This document shows, one piece after another, positions 12,365-22,487 of a stretch of DNA of 64,000 bases. This DNA comes from Margaritifera margaritifera. Lineage: Eukaryota > Mollusca > Bivalvia > Unionida > Margaritiferidae. Location: positions 8,055,001 to 8,119,000 of the forward strand of contig JAQPZY010001685.1 of assembly GCA_029931535.1 (NCBI GenBank), written 5' to 3'. The notes beneath the pieces were generated by a model that was not told where the DNA came from, searched no databases, and was given only the letters and a program-made list of their open reading frames with translations. Numbering within the stretch: the stretch's first letter is position 1; each line of letters starts with the position of its first letter. The position numbers and the translations under genes are program-made.

Positions 12365-12688
12365 GATGGTGCATGGGTACCTACAAGTTTGATCCAGTGC
12401 CTTAACAACACGGACTGTGGAAACGAGCGCCTGTGTTGCTCCATAACAGCCGCTTTTGGCAGGAGAAGACAACTCGATGGCCTCGATCCTGACGGAAACG
12501 TACATTATTGCCTTCCCTGGAAAGACGAGCACGCCCCTTGGTGCGAGCTCCTCCACCAGTATTCCCAAGACACTCCCAACTACTACGGTCTGTGTCCTTG
12601 TGGACCTGGGCTCGTATGTACGCCCACACACGAACTTGATGAAAAATATTATCCGCGCGACCATTTTGGTAAATGCACTCCTGTATAA
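12365..12688 (+). CDS. Astakine/prokineticin-like secreted cysteine-rich protein, last exon
   Basis: The exon follows a pyrimidine/AT stretch ending in ATACAG and encodes 107 residues to TAA. It has ten cysteines in the prokineticin/colipase-type order: C, C, CC, C, C, CPC, C, C, with the typical motifs ERLCCSI, HYCLPW and CPCGPGLVC. Proteins of this fold are secreted ligands; in invertebrates astakines act as blood-cell growth factors. There is no signal peptide in this exon, so it must come from an upstream exon, for which 2780-2854 is the candidate. An AATAAA poly(A) signal follows 12 bases after the stop. Family assignment rests on cysteine spacing and is fairly secure; the exact ligand type is not. 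Confidence 0.75.
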   Translation, partial: DGAWVPTSLIQCLNNTDCGNERLCCSITAAFGRRRQLDGLDPDGNVHYCLPWKDEHAPWCELLHQYSQDTPNYYGLCPCGPGLVCTPTHELDEKYYPRDHFGKCTPV

Positions 12689-12699
12689 TATGGGTGATA

Positions 12700-12705
12700 A
12701 ATAAA
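12700..12705 (+). promoter_or_regulatory. Poly(A) signal of the astakine-like gene
   Basis: AATAAA placed 12 bases after the stop codon, followed by an A-rich tract. Confidence 0.65.
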
Positions 12706-12769
12706 TATTTAAAAAAAGAACTTTTGTGTCATTTTTGTAAATGTATCTACATCACCATTTTAATGTCGA

Positions 12770-13060
12770 ACAGTCCGTGAAACAATACTGGTTGACATTC
12801 TTGACTTTAGGATGGAGAGATCGCGAGTTCGATCCTTGACTTGCTGTTTTCCTTTGAGCAAGGCGCTTTTAACTTTGCTCGTCTTTACTTACCTGTACCA
12901 ACCTGCAGTTAGGTTCCAACTTCACTCTGTGGCGTTAACCAATTGTGGACTGACATTCCATCGGGAAGGAGTATTGTACTTTCAAACACTTCAGCTACGT
13001 TAATGGAGATACTTGCAGTCTCTGGAATTTTCAATCACTGTATGTCCACAAGCTTACATA
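12770..13060 (+). repeat. tRNA-derived SINE-like element
   Basis: It contains a B-box-like word GAGTTCGATCC (12831-12841) and then TTTGAGCAAGGCGCTTTTAA, a word typical of the central part of animal tRNA-derived SINEs. Ends and target duplications were not resolved by eye. Confidence 0.5.
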
Positions 13061-13780
13061 GCAGACGGCTTTAAAATTGTGGAACCCATGAACAACAGAC
13101 ATGAAGGAAAGAAAAAAACAAAAAAACTTGTACATCTGTAGAAAAAATAGAAGATGTTATTTCAAGGATGATGACTAAACATGTATTTGTCAAATGGAAA
13201 GTCGTGCGCAAAACGGCCACTATGTATAGGAAACCACTGGTAGAATAAGTCCTTCATTGATGGATTTTTATCGCTTAAATTACTTCTCAGCCGTTTGCCT
13301 AAAATCAAAATGCATTAATTTAACTGTTTTCCATAAATATAATGCTTCCATATTATTTATCCATCCACTTACAAGGTAGTCAGGTCCTGTCCTGGCTTAT
13401 ATGCAAAGCAAATTCTGCCATCTATTAGTATGGATGGATCTGCATCATGGAGAGCTCTTAGGAACGAACCCTTTACTTTTCGGGGCGTCGGGGTTGGGGA
13501 ATTGAATGTTGATTCTAACCATGATATTTTTTTGTTCGCTAGTATCTCAATTTTTGTTGTTGTTTTTTTTTTCAACTAATATGATGGATATAACTAGTTC
13601 TTTTTTATACAAATCAGAGGAAGAGTATATTTTGGAACTATGTAGGAGCCTAGACCATTCTTTTTCAAAATATTCCAGGCCCTCCCAACCCGGCCCAGAC
13701 AATTAAATGGTAGGTCTCTTATAGAGCGTCCAACTAATCGGAACGGTGGTTGTGACGTAAACGAAACATGAAGTCAGGTA
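13060..13780. other. Non-coding stretch
   Basis: No gene, RNA or structured repeat recognised; poly-A and poly-T tracts occur near 13105 and 13560. Confidence 0.45.
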
Positions 13781-13786
13781 TACATA

Positions 13787-13911
13787 AGTAGTATGTAGAA
13801 ATACCGTTCCGAAAACACGTGTATGATTTCCCAGTCTAGGCCTCGCTCACGCTCACCCTCACCTAAAAAATCATACGCGTGTTTTCGAAAACGGTGTTTC
13901 TACATACTACT
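13787..13911. mobile_element. Hairpin-forming short inverted-repeat element (MITE-like)
   Basis: A ~43-bp left arm (13787-13829, with AGTAGTATGTAGAAATACCG) is matched by a ~44-bp right arm (13868-13911) as its near-perfect reverse complement, around a ~38-base pyrimidine-rich centre. This is a foldback MITE-like structure; no transposase is seen. Confidence 0.75.
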
Positions 13912-14239
13912 ATAGTCATAGTTAGCCTTTTATTAACGCACATGAGCTTGGTGGAAATATTGCGCATATGAGTTAATTCGAGTTGTTTCCCTTGATTGCA
14001 ATCTATTTTTAGGTACACAAGTATGCAAATTTGCCTACACCATAAACTTAGAAACGTAGTATAGTACTGATGTATATATCAGTTGAAGTGTATGCATAGA
14101 TAGATGTTACAAAGTCTGGTGTCTCACGGGGTTGGACACTCTGTCGTGACATTCGGGCTGGAGCAGTTAGTGATCCGCCTTAACTTCCGATGTGAACACA
14201 GCCAAAGAGATTGCAGGAAGGAAAAGGTTATAGGCTAAA

Positions 14240-14500
14240 AACCTGCCTTCGAAGCCGTTCACACTAGCGACCGGGTGCATGTGGATAGCGAATTCCGATC
14301 ACCATGAACGCAAAAGTGATGGACAGCGATATCTGCATTCAAACTATAGATGGCTTTAGATACAGTCCAGATGGCTACATTGTTGAACGCAATACAATTT
14401 TGCTGTTAGAATTTAAGTGTCCCTTTAGCAGAGACGTCAGCAAGCTACCAGGATATTATTTGCCACACGTATTACAAGTTTCCGTAAGTGTTCTTTGAAT
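14240..14500 (+). pseudogene. YqaJ/alkaline-exonuclease-like fragment
   Basis: An ATG at 14304 opens 64 codons containing YSPDGYIVE followed by LLEFKCPFSRD. The pattern S-P-D-G, then E-x-K-C-P is that of YqaJ-type viral recombination exonucleases, where Asp and the E-x-K pair bind metal. Upstream sequence to about 14240 (SDRVHVDSEFRS) stays protein-like in the same frame. Only the core motif region is present, far shorter than a whole exonuclease, so it is a truncated piece. The call rests on one motif. Confidence 0.4.
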
Positions 14501-14561
14501 CAACTGGAATTTCATAGTAAAGATTACGAGAGGTACTCTAAGGATCCAATCGCAATAGGCA

Positions 14562-14747
14562 TCATATGATGTTTTTGGCAACTACGATGATTTCATTGAT
14601 CTTGATGAATCTACTGAAGCAGAATTGTCCACATTTCTAAAGAAAGACATACAGAGAGAGCATGATTATATTATTGCAGACATTCAAGACCAGCCTGAGT
14701 GCATTTCTGACGCGATTGATGATATCACTACATTAAACAAACTTTAA
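14562..14747 (+). pseudogene. Coding-like tail after the exonuclease fragment
   Basis: An open frame of about 60 codons rich in Asp and Glu (YDVFGNYDDFIDLDE, then FLKKDIQREHDYIIADIQ) ends at TAA 14745-14747. It is on the same strand as the exonuclease-like fragment and may be its C-terminal part after a frameshift. Not recognised otherwise. Confidence 0.35.
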
Positions 14748-14754
14748 GATGTGC

Positions 14755-15130
14755 CCACACAAGCGTCTATTTTTTCTGCCTTGTGACATGTTTTGGTATT
14801 CATTGTTTCGTATGTACTGACACACACTGGACTTAAATCTACCACGGTGTTATCTACGATTTTGAATTCTTTCGCTAAATCAGCCATGTTCAATGCAGCG
14901 CCTCTCAAACAGGTCTTGATTTGATTTAGAATTTTTGTTTACGTGATGTAAGCGTATTTGAACATCGCTTTTTTGTTTTGAATTCCATGCTCCAGTTTTC
15001 TGCAAGCGGCCTGTGCTGCAATTCCAAAACCAGAAATAATCAACACAAATGGATTCATAATGTAATATCGGTAAGACCGCTTGAAACAGAAAGTGTTTTT
15101 TTCTTTCAGAAAGCTAACCCTGGGATTCAT
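14755..15130 (-). pseudogene. Small hydrophobic-start protein of the decayed element
   Basis: The reverse strand reads MNPFVLIISGFGIAAQAACR followed by a charged helix-like stretch, a TAA at about 14939, and then about 55 more protein-like codons in the same frame (LNQIKTCLRGAALNMADLAK, then KIVDNTVVDLSPV) to a stop near 14755. The opening is a single membrane segment. I believe similar short proteins occur in invertebrate Polintons but cannot name a function. The internal stop makes it a pseudogene. Confidence 0.4.
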
Positions 15131-15135
15131 TCATT

Positions 15136-15139
<4 letters not shown>

Positions 15140-15168
<29 letters not shown>
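15140..15168. repeat. (CT)n microsatellite
   Basis: About 14 CT units. Confidence 0.9.
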
Positions 15169-15172
<4 letters not shown>

Positions 15173-15505
15173 GAATTGACCTCATTGCACATTAGGTAAT
15201 ATGGCATTGATCTCTGATACAATGCCTATTGGTTTGGCGAAGAGGGCTTATCATGCTGCGAAGGTGAAAGATCCGGAGCAGTAGCAGTGTGTGCTGGCTT
15301 GTGACACTTTGTAGCTGACGAATGGAGTGGAGTCTCTGCAAGTAAATCTTATAGTGCTGCAACATCCACATGAATACTTATTGCGTCATCATTTGTGATA
15401 ACTGTAGTAGTATGTGATAAATTCTTCATGCTGTTCTTTTTGAGATGGATGCTAATATGATTGAAGTCTATGATATCTCGCATTCTATACAAAAGACTTA
15501 GCTAA

Positions 15506-16900
15506 TTATATTTTTGTCTTGGCAGAAACGGAATCTGTCTTCTTTTCAGGAGCTTCTTGTGGTTGTTTTTCAACTTCAGGAACGGAATCTGGCTGCTTTA
15601 CATCAGGTTGTGGGTTTTCTGGATCATGCAGATTTTCAACAACAGGAACTGAATCTGCCTGTGGTTGTCCAGGATAAGGTTTTGGAATATAAAGTTCATC
15701 TAGCGGATATTCAACATCAAGCTTGTTCGTCACCTGCTCGTAAAACTTTGGATTGATAGTTTTAGTAACTCTGTGATGAAAAGATATGAGAGATTCATAA
15801 TTACGTTCAAGTTGTTTTTTCTGCTCTTTTGTAAGTTATGGTTCGCTAAAATAGCCGGTAGGTATTTCTGAAACAACAATGGACCCAACTTTAAAGCCGT
15901 CTGAATACTTTTTTAAGATAATAAAGTTCTGGCAGAGGGCAACTACTTCCCGTTCTGAAGTGCTTAAAAATGTTGTAGTATGCTTTTGCTATTTTTTAAA
16001 TTTTTTTTTTAATTTTTAATTTTTCATTTTTCATTTCTATGTCATCTTGATGTGGTTGCTCTTGCTGCTTTTCAACAACTGGATCATCTGGGTTAGGTTG
16101 TTTTTCAACAGAAACAGGTTGTGGTTGCTCTGGCTGCTTTTCAACAACTGAATCATATGGCTTAGAGTGTTTGTCAACAGAAACAGGTTGTGGTTGCTCT
16201 GGCTGCTTTTCAACAACTGGATCAAGTGGCTTAGGTTGTTTGTCAACAGAATCAAATTGTGGTTGCTATGGCTGCTTTTCAACAACTGGATTAGGATGCA
16301 ATGGCTTTGTTGGCTCAGGTTGTGGTTGTGGAGTATCAGCAACTATTTAATCAGGCAACGCCATCACTTCCAAAATCGTTCCTGCGTCATCAAAATCCGA
16401 ACCAAGCTCTTTGTACAAATACCGCTTGTCGACTTGCTCGTGAAGTCTTTCTTGTTTTTCAAACTTTTTTTTGCAAGATTTGATTGTACATGCATGCGTG
16501 CGTAGTCAGCATGTAGTTCTTTTGTTTCTTTTTCGTTCAATTTTCTACGTTTTATTCTTCTGGTTAGATACTTTAATTTAAAGTTATCAACAGTCAACTC
16601 GTTTGATATATGTTTTTAAAGAGCACTCCTATGCTTTCAGCAGCGCTTGCCGATTCCTTGTCATTGCAGAACGTTTTTTCATATTTGTCTAGCTCATCCC
16701 GCAACTGTGTCGCTCTCATATGAGTTACCGAAAAAAGATTGAGCATGTGATCATCTATTTTTACGCCTTCTGGCTCCGCCAAAAACGTTTTATACAGTTG
16801 TTTGTTTTCTCCAATTTTGTCATAATACGTCTTAGTTCTCGCGTCATCAAAAACAAAACCATGCCATCGTGGTTTTCTTCAAACAACAGCGTGTTAAATT
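15506..16900 (-). pseudogene. Large proline/glutamate-rich repeat protein of the decayed element
   Basis: Reading leftwards: a helical N-terminal part (EPEGVKIDDHMLNLFSVTHM, then LRDELDKYEKTFCNDKES), a basic part (KLKYLTRRIKRRKLNEKETK), a run of four to five ~60-bp repeats encoding PVVEKQPEQPQP-type units around 16060-16330, then TSEREVVALCQNFIILKKY, GYFSEP and a second Pro/Glu-rich tail (PKPYPGQPQADSVP). At least one frameshift (near 16600) and several in-frame stops interrupt it. It lies upstream-to-downstream between the fibre-like gene and the small hydrophobic protein, all on the minus strand. The function is unknown; a structural or scaffold role is a guess. Confidence 0.45.
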
Positions 16901-16984
16901 TGCGTGCGATTCTTACGAACTATGACATCGTATATATGTTGTTTACATAAGATCATCTAGCGTAAAAATCTGAAAATAAGTCAG

Positions 16985-18066
16985 ACCGGGATTTGATGGC
17001 GTCCGAGAAATGCAATACAATCTGTAGAGACGATATTTTGTCGTCCAGGGCTTGAAATATCAAACGTAGCCAGAGCTGACCCTAATGTATCCGTACTGGT
17101 GTAAAGCGTGGTTCAGTTAGCGCTGTCATTGGACGCTTCTAGACGCTAATTGTTGATGTATTCAGTTGCAACTGATCTGCCTCTAAATTGAAAGCGCCAA
17201 ATAGCAACCGCCACAGGACAATCTATTCTGATCCAAATATTATTATAAACGCCTATTGTAGCCCATTGGCTATTTGACGCAGTAGATATGTGGTCAGAAA
17301 AAGCCAGATGCCCTCTAAAGGCTGCTGAATATTCCAATGATGCAGAGGCTATAAATTCGTTGCGATTATCAGAATTAGACGACAGTGATATGCTCAATCG
17401 TAATTTTTATTCGCTTGGAATCCACATACAATTTAGTTGTAGAATCTGCATCATCAGTTGGCACGCCCACATTTTTGATATGAGCAATGGTCGCATTGAT
17501 TACAGCGCAAGTACCTTCAAACATAACTAAGTTTACATTGTTGGTAATTCTAAAACCCTCTGACGCTTGAATGATGATTGGATTATAGGATGCCGCAGAT
17601 GATCTTTGAAAAACAATCCGCCTTGTGGGCGAACCAAAAACAAAACACAGGGTTTACCCACTGGCAGATCAGTAGCCATTCAAATATATATGTTTATTGT
17701 AGCTGGTGCGCTAACCAAAATGTCATCACTTGGACCAAACTTTGGGTCCGCATAAGATTTTGTAGCTGCATCTGCATCAATAACCGGCGTGTCATTTCTT
17801 TAAAATTCATGTCGATATCGCTAGTCATAGTTCCACCAGCTAGCGGCAAAACATATCAAAACATATGGCGTTGATACTAACATTTCATTGCCAAGGATAA
17901 TCGATGCCAAATTTTGTCCTACTGAAAGTAAGCATCCTCGAGGAAAATTTGTATTGGCATATATTATCAACACCCTAGCATTTGCATACTTAGCTGCATA
18001 CTGTTTATTGGCTGCATCTGCATTATCTGCTGGTGTAGCCACATTTGTAATCTTTTGTGAAGACAT
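16985..18066 (-). pseudogene. Fibre-like attachment protein with tail-fibre repeats and a discoidin-like C terminus
   Basis: The start codon at 18066 opens MSSQKITNVATPADNADAAN, the repeat seen in phage and adintovirus-type fibre proteins (I-T-N-V-A-x-P then D-A-A-x-K-x-Y). Diverged repeats recur near 17790 (DTPVIDADAATKSYAD) and 17440 (NVGVPTDDADSTTKLYVD). The C-terminal part (17400-17000) resembles an F5/8 type C (discoidin) carbohydrate-binding domain: SASLEYSAAFRGHLAF, NIWIRIDCPVAVAIW, then RLEASND. Several frameshifts occur. Two in-frame stops in the last domain (TAG near 17146, TGA near 17118) fall where Trp is usual in such domains. A role in host-cell attachment is inferred from domain type. 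The gene diverges from the ATPase pseudogene 150 bp away. Confidence 0.65.
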
Positions 18067-18189
18067 CTTTAACGGTCGAGCAAAGTATCACCAGTTTTTA
18101 GCAAGCTCTTGTTGAGTTCTACATTAGAAATAGTTGCTATTGTGCTCAATTAAGCACCGCCAATAACTGTGCCAAAAGTTGTATAATGA

Positions 18190-18220
18190 CTCATTATATA
18201 TAGGTCTACTGTATAAAAAA
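18190..18220. promoter_or_regulatory. Possible divergent promoter with TATA-like boxes
   Basis: The 150-bp gap between two divergent genes holds ATTATATATAGG (about 18193-18204) and GTATAAAAA directly before the ATPase start. Confidence 0.35.
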
Positions 18221-18880
18221 TGCGCATTATCAACTTTGACTCAGAAGACATCAAAAAGTCTAGACATCACTTTTTGTTTCCAGATTGTCATTACATGATT
18301 GTTGGTTCAACCGGTCGCGGCAAAATCAATTTCCTTTTGAATATGCTGCTTAACAATGGGCTCAATTATGACTAGGAAGTCATTTACACACTGAATCCAA
18401 GTCAAGATAAATACAGGACACTTAACGACTTTGACGAGACTGTTATCAGTTCTGCTGTTGATGATCACAACAAAACATTCACAATATTAGAGCCAGAAGA
18501 AATAACGCCCATAGAAAAACTCGATGGCGATAACGACTCCATCATTGTATTTGATTTTTAAAAATTGACCGCGACAACATAAATAAATGCAAAGGATACT
18601 TTTCGCTGTCACGAAACAAAAACTGCAATTCTATCTACTTAGCGCGGTTTTACCATGAAATGGCAAAATACACTGGACGCAACACAGGTTGTTTTGTATT
18701 GTTTTCAGGCCTGGATAATCGCGACATAGATTCGATTGCGCGCTATCATTGTCCTTGCATAGACGCTGCTAAATTAAGGCAATGTTATGACGAGGAAACT
18801 GGCGGCAGCAACATGACTTTATGACTTTTCACAGAGATGCAGAACACGCTCCTGAAATGTATCGTCGCGGCTTTGACTAA
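18220..18880 (+). pseudogene. A32-like (FtsK/HerA) genome-packaging ATPase, degraded
   Basis: The ATG at 18220 opens MRIINFDSEDIKK. The Walker A segment reads GSTGRGKIN, where the normal Thr or Ser after Lys is Ile. The Walker B segment reads SIIVFDF. Downstream are the usual landmarks FYHEMAKYTGRNTGCFVLF, GLDNRDIDSIARYH and DAEHAPEMYRRGFD. Stops occur at 18373-18375 (TAG) and 18559-18561 (TAA), and there are at least two frameshifts, so no enzyme can be made. The family pumps viral DNA into capsids. Its place between the fibre-like gene and the capsid cluster fits a Polinton-type genome. Confidence 0.8.
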
Positions 18881-18951
18881 TTTTATTTGCTAGATGAATG
18901 TATGGCAGCAGTGGCCAGATCTTATTATTGTATGCAAATACATTGTATACA

Positions 18952-19107
18952 ATGCCGCCAAAAGTCAATGCTGAAATTATGCGAAAATATGTAGTGCAGC
19001 AAAAACAATTACGTGGTCGCATACCCGCAGAGAAAATGGGTGAACAGGAATTTCAGCGCGATGTAGCACAAACATTATTTCAACCAAATGACAACAGCAA
19101 TAATTAA
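18952..19107 (+). pseudogene. Small ORF of the decayed element
   Basis: An open frame of 51 codons starting MPPKVNAEIMRKYVVQQKQL, charged and probably helical, follows the ATPase pseudogene on the same strand. Function unknown; it could be the intact start of the next protein or a separate small gene. Confidence 0.35.
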
Positions 19108-19121
19108 AACCGCATCTACAC

Positions 19122-19765
19122 ATGACAAAAACAAGACAAGCAAATCAAAGACCACAAAAAGTGATCGATGCGGTTTTTAGCAAAATTGTTGCTAGCGCTA
19201 AATGCACAAAACAAGAACAGATTTCAGAACAGCAGTTTCAGGAGCTACAAAATTTAACAGCGCAAGCATCAGACGTTTATTTACCAGCACAATCACATGA
19301 ACCCAAGGAAATTTCTGAAGAAGCGGCATCTGAGCCAATGGAAGAAGTGATGAACTTAGTGCTAATTGGGTAAAAGATCTCTCCACAGAAGGATACAAAG
19401 ATCCTATTGAAAATACTGATATACGGTCTAACAAGATGAAAGGAAAAATATCAATGTCTAAAAAAGAATATGACAATGTATTATCTCTAGAAAAGACCTT
19501 GCAGATGCAAACATTTACTTTGGTAGAAAAGCTGGAAAAAGTGATGTTAAATTAGGAAATCTTGTTGATGAGGGTAAGAAAACAAGGTGGATTTCGACAA
19601 AAATATTGCTAGAATTAAAACTAAAGCCGGTAGTGGCATTAAATACCACAGTGGTCCATCTGAGCTCATTACACGACTAAAGTTATTAGCTGCCAGTATA
19701 CAAGCGGGCAACGTCCGTGGAAATTGACAATGAAATCGCAGAAAATACTAGACCATTTACTTCAA
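19122..19765 (+). pseudogene. Conserved Polinton-type protein with a P-S-E-L..R-L..L-L motif
   Basis: An ATG at 19122 opens 83 codons (MTKTRQANQRPQKVIDAVFS). The reading continues through two frameshifts with SDELSANWVKDL, KISMSKKEYDNVLSLEKTLQ, KVDFDKNIARIKTKAG and GPSELITRLKLLAASIQAGN, ending in a helical tail (ILDHLLQQSRISNAEY). The pair P-x-E-L then R-L-x-L-L followed by A-G-N is a motif I associate with a common, uncharacterised Polinton protein that sits just before the penton gene. The role is unknown. Broken by frameshifts near 19330, 19575 and 19730. Confidence 0.5.
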
Positions 19766-19779
19766 CAAAGCAGAATTAG

Positions 19780-20373
19780 TAATGCAGAATACTCGTTTCA
19801 TAATATTACAACTAGCAATAACCAGTTTTGTTTTATTCTACTTCTGCTAATGATGCAGGAACATTGCTCACCGTCATTACTGTCGCCTACAGCATTGCTG
19901 ACATCGCTGATGAAATTAAAAGAATGATGACAGAAACAGGTCATATTGGCACAAACATAATAATCGAGCCAAATTATTCTACACGCAGAACACGATTGAC
20001 GCTTAAGGGCGACTACCGAGTTAACTTTAAAACCGAAAGCAGCTTAAGAAACCTATTAGGTTTTAGTTCGCGAATTCTACAAGAAAATGGTGTTTACGGC
20101 GGCAACTTTCCAGTAAACCACTTCCTCATAAATTGTTCCATAGCTCAAGGATCATTTGACGCGCGAGGAGGCCATAACCATATCATTTAAAGCGTCAGTC
20201 CATCATTGATGACCATAAAGCCTTCGCCACTCATTTGTTATCCCATCAACAATATCTACAGCATACCAGAAATCGCAATGTCAATCACTGACCAATCTGG
20301 AAACAACGTCAACCTTAATAATGAGCGAGTCACATTTTATTTGCATCTGCGAGCGATAGCCAAAAATATGTAA
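19780..20373 (+). pseudogene. Penton-type minor capsid protein, degraded
   Basis: The readable part shows FYSTSANDAGTLLTV, YSIADIADEIKRMM, KGDYRVNFKTESSLRNLLGF, NHFLINCSIAQGS, and a C terminus MSITDQSGNNVNLNNERVTF with FYLHLRA before TAA 20371-20373. This order (T-L-x-V, I-x-x-I, L-L-G-F, the N-x-x-L-I-x-C strand, then the V-x-L-T-D-x-x-G strand) is that of single-jelly-roll pentons from Polintons and adintoviruses. Frameshifts near 19830 and 20190 break it. It directly precedes the pVI-like and major-capsid pseudogenes on the same strand. Confidence 0.75.
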
Positions 20374-20387
20374 ACTGGGTTGTATAA

Positions 20388-20880
20388 ATGAAGCCAAGAC
20401 CAATTAATCGCAAAAAGATCACAGGAGGATCGTTTTCAACGCTGTTCTCAAAAGCTATTAAGGCAGCGCCTGGCATAGTCAACAAGTTGCTCCACTTGCC
20501 CTTGATGCCGCAAAAAGTACAGCTTCATCAAAAGGATAAGCAGTTGTACAACAAAATTACAGACAAGATTAAGGGGACACCAGCGCCACAGCGACTGTTA
20601 TGATACAGCCGCATGTTGCGCTACAGTATCCTGTTATGATACAGCCGCCTGTTGCACTGGGTCCTATTAAACAAATAAAAATTAAAAATAAAAAAAAAAA
20701 TAAATCAAGGCAATTGCACCAACAAAAGAAGCTGAGCGCTTAATGACTAATACATCCAAAAGAATATTGTCTAAACGCGGTAAAGAAATTATGAAGGAAC
20801 TCGATATGCGAACATCCACATCACTGCCTCACCTGTCAACTATTATAGCAGGTTCTGGTCTAAAGAGAATTTTTGTGTAA
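20388..20880 (+). pseudogene. pVI-like minor capsid protein, degraded
   Basis: ATG at 20388 (15 bases after the penton stop) opens a basic start, then ITGGSFSTLFSKAIKAAPGI, a glycine pair followed by an amphipathic helix, as in membrane-active minor capsid proteins processed by an adenain-type protease. After a stop and a frameshift near 20600-20700 the frame continues with APTKEAERLMTNTSKRIL and ends SGLKRIFV before TAA 20878-20880. The G-S-G-x-K-R-I ending is, as I recall, typical of this family. A low-complexity A-rich stretch (20670-20705) lies in the middle. Confidence 0.5.
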
Positions 20881-21062
20881 CGACGATGCAGGGTCGTCGT
20901 AAGGGGCGGGCGATAAGGGCGACCACCAGGGCCGCCAAGTACGGGGGGCGCCGTTTCGCGAAGTTTGCGCTATTTTTTTCTTTAAGGGGTGGGGTGGGGG
21001 GCGCAAATAGACGACGTTCTCCCGGGGCGCCGTTTCGTCCAGCAGAAACTTTTTACGCCGGA
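20881..21062. mobile_element. GC-rich insertion of unknown type
   Basis: A sharply GC-rich block (with GGGGCGGGCGATAAGG and GGGGCGCCGTTTCG, the word GCGCCGTTTCG occurring twice) is wedged between the pVI-like and major-capsid pseudogenes in otherwise AT-rich DNA. It looks like a fragment of an unrelated repeat inserted at or just before the major capsid start. No ends or target duplication were resolved. Confidence 0.5.
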
Positions 21063-21065
21063 TTA

Positions 21066-22487
21066 TTATAAGCTTTCTAATGAAGCTCCCATTTACGAAA
21101 CAACAACCGAATATGAATATTTGGAATAATTAGACAAAGATTCGCATCAAATAAGCAAAACTGGAACAAGAATTATTGACACATGTGATGAAGATGTTTA
21201 TTTGCTGCCTCAAAAAGTTTTTCTCGAAGTTAGAGGTTAGTTACAAACAAATGCTGCTATGCCTGCCAATTTTCCCGCTAACACAAACGTGGCACTGTTT
21301 AAGACTGCTCGATATCAGCTTAATTATCAGACCGTTGAGGACATTAGCAACTATCTGCCTGCTGCCTGCACCATCATGAATATAAGTTCGATGAGTGACG
21401 ACCACAGCAGAATTTCAGCAACAAATATGTTTTGGTACAAGGATACGAGCAATGCAGCGGTTAGCAAAAAGTACAAACAAGGTCATGAAGTTCTTGCTGA
21501 CAATATTCCTGCTGCTAGACTCCAGCAGATCTTGCTGCAGTGCCAGATCAAATTCATATAGGTGTCCGTACTGCCTTTGTTGATCCAGAAAATCCTAATT
21601 ATAAGGTTGGCTTTGCAATAAGGCGCGCTCTCACAGAAGGCCACATTGAAGTGTGCATGCTCTTGTCACTAAGTTCCATTTTTGGTTTTTGCCGCGGCAC
21701 TGATACAGTTTCTAGAAGCGTTAAGCACACACTGGTTTTGGAAAGATCTGATCATACTACGTACATGCATAGTCCAGCTGGTGTTGATGACGGACAATTT
21801 GTTTTTTTTACAAAACTGTCGCTTTGGATCCCAAAAATAACGGCTTCTACTTATCATGCGCTAGAATTGGATGACCTTTTGTCCAGGTATACCAAAAAAC
21901 TTTATTTTGAGCAAATGCGTGTCTATAAAAATGTTACGTATTTACCAGCGCAACTATCTGTAAATTGCAGAATAGCTACATTCCCACGCAGCGAGCTACC
22001 AAGACATGTATTTACAGCTCTTCAACTTGCCACACGAGATGCTGACCAAGAAACAAGCAGCCAGATATTTGACAATATGAGATTGACTCGCATTGCCGTC
22101 AGAGCCAATAGCAGCCGATATCCCGAGCGTGAACTTGAGTGTAATTTTACAGTACTTAGTAAAGATTATTCGCGAGCGTTTTTTATGCTTCAGGAAGCTA
22201 TGCAAAAATACCAGGATGTTGATACAGGAACACAATGGAGGAATTTGCAACACTGTATACTATTTATCACTTTGACGTTTCTAAGCATTTGGAACGCACA
22301 ATAGATTCCATGGCAAAATGTTGAAGTCAAGTTGACTATTCAACCTGTTGCAGCGGCAAACCATCATGTTTATGCAGTAATTACTTCTTATAGATTTCTG
22401 ACACTTGATGCTCTTAGTGACAAGATGACAGTGATTGTTCAGCAAAAACTGATTTCATATCATTGTCCAAAGATATCATATAAATGA
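21066..22487 (+). pseudogene. Major capsid protein (double jelly roll), adintovirus-type, degraded
   Basis: From about 21066 the frame reads SNEAPIYETTTEYEYLE and later FPANTNVALFKTARYQLNYQ, SATNMFWYKDT, NPNYKVGFAIRRAL, MLLSLSSIFGFCRG, LSLWIPKITAS, FEQMRVYKNVTYLPAQLSVN, IFDNMRLTRIAVRAN and finally HVYAVITSYRFLTLDAL, to TGA 22485-22487. The S-A-T-N-M-F-W-Y-K-D-T and V-x-I-P-L-S-x-I-F-G-F-type strings mark the hexon-like major capsid of adintovirus-type Polintons. Stops near 21130 and 21238 and frameshifts near 21545 and 22235 break it. The length of ~1.4 kb matches a full-size gene. A second, worse copy lies at 63400-64000. Confidence 0.85.

Noticed and set aside
12353..12664. Antisense frames over the astakine-like exon
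   Set aside because: The plus strand has the ten-cysteine pattern, splice acceptor and poly(A) signal; the antisense frames have none.
16037..16505. Open frames rich in Leu/Asn/Ser or Trp/Leu over 16037-16505
   Set aside because: Wrong-frame readings of the Pro/Glu repeat gene on the minus strand.
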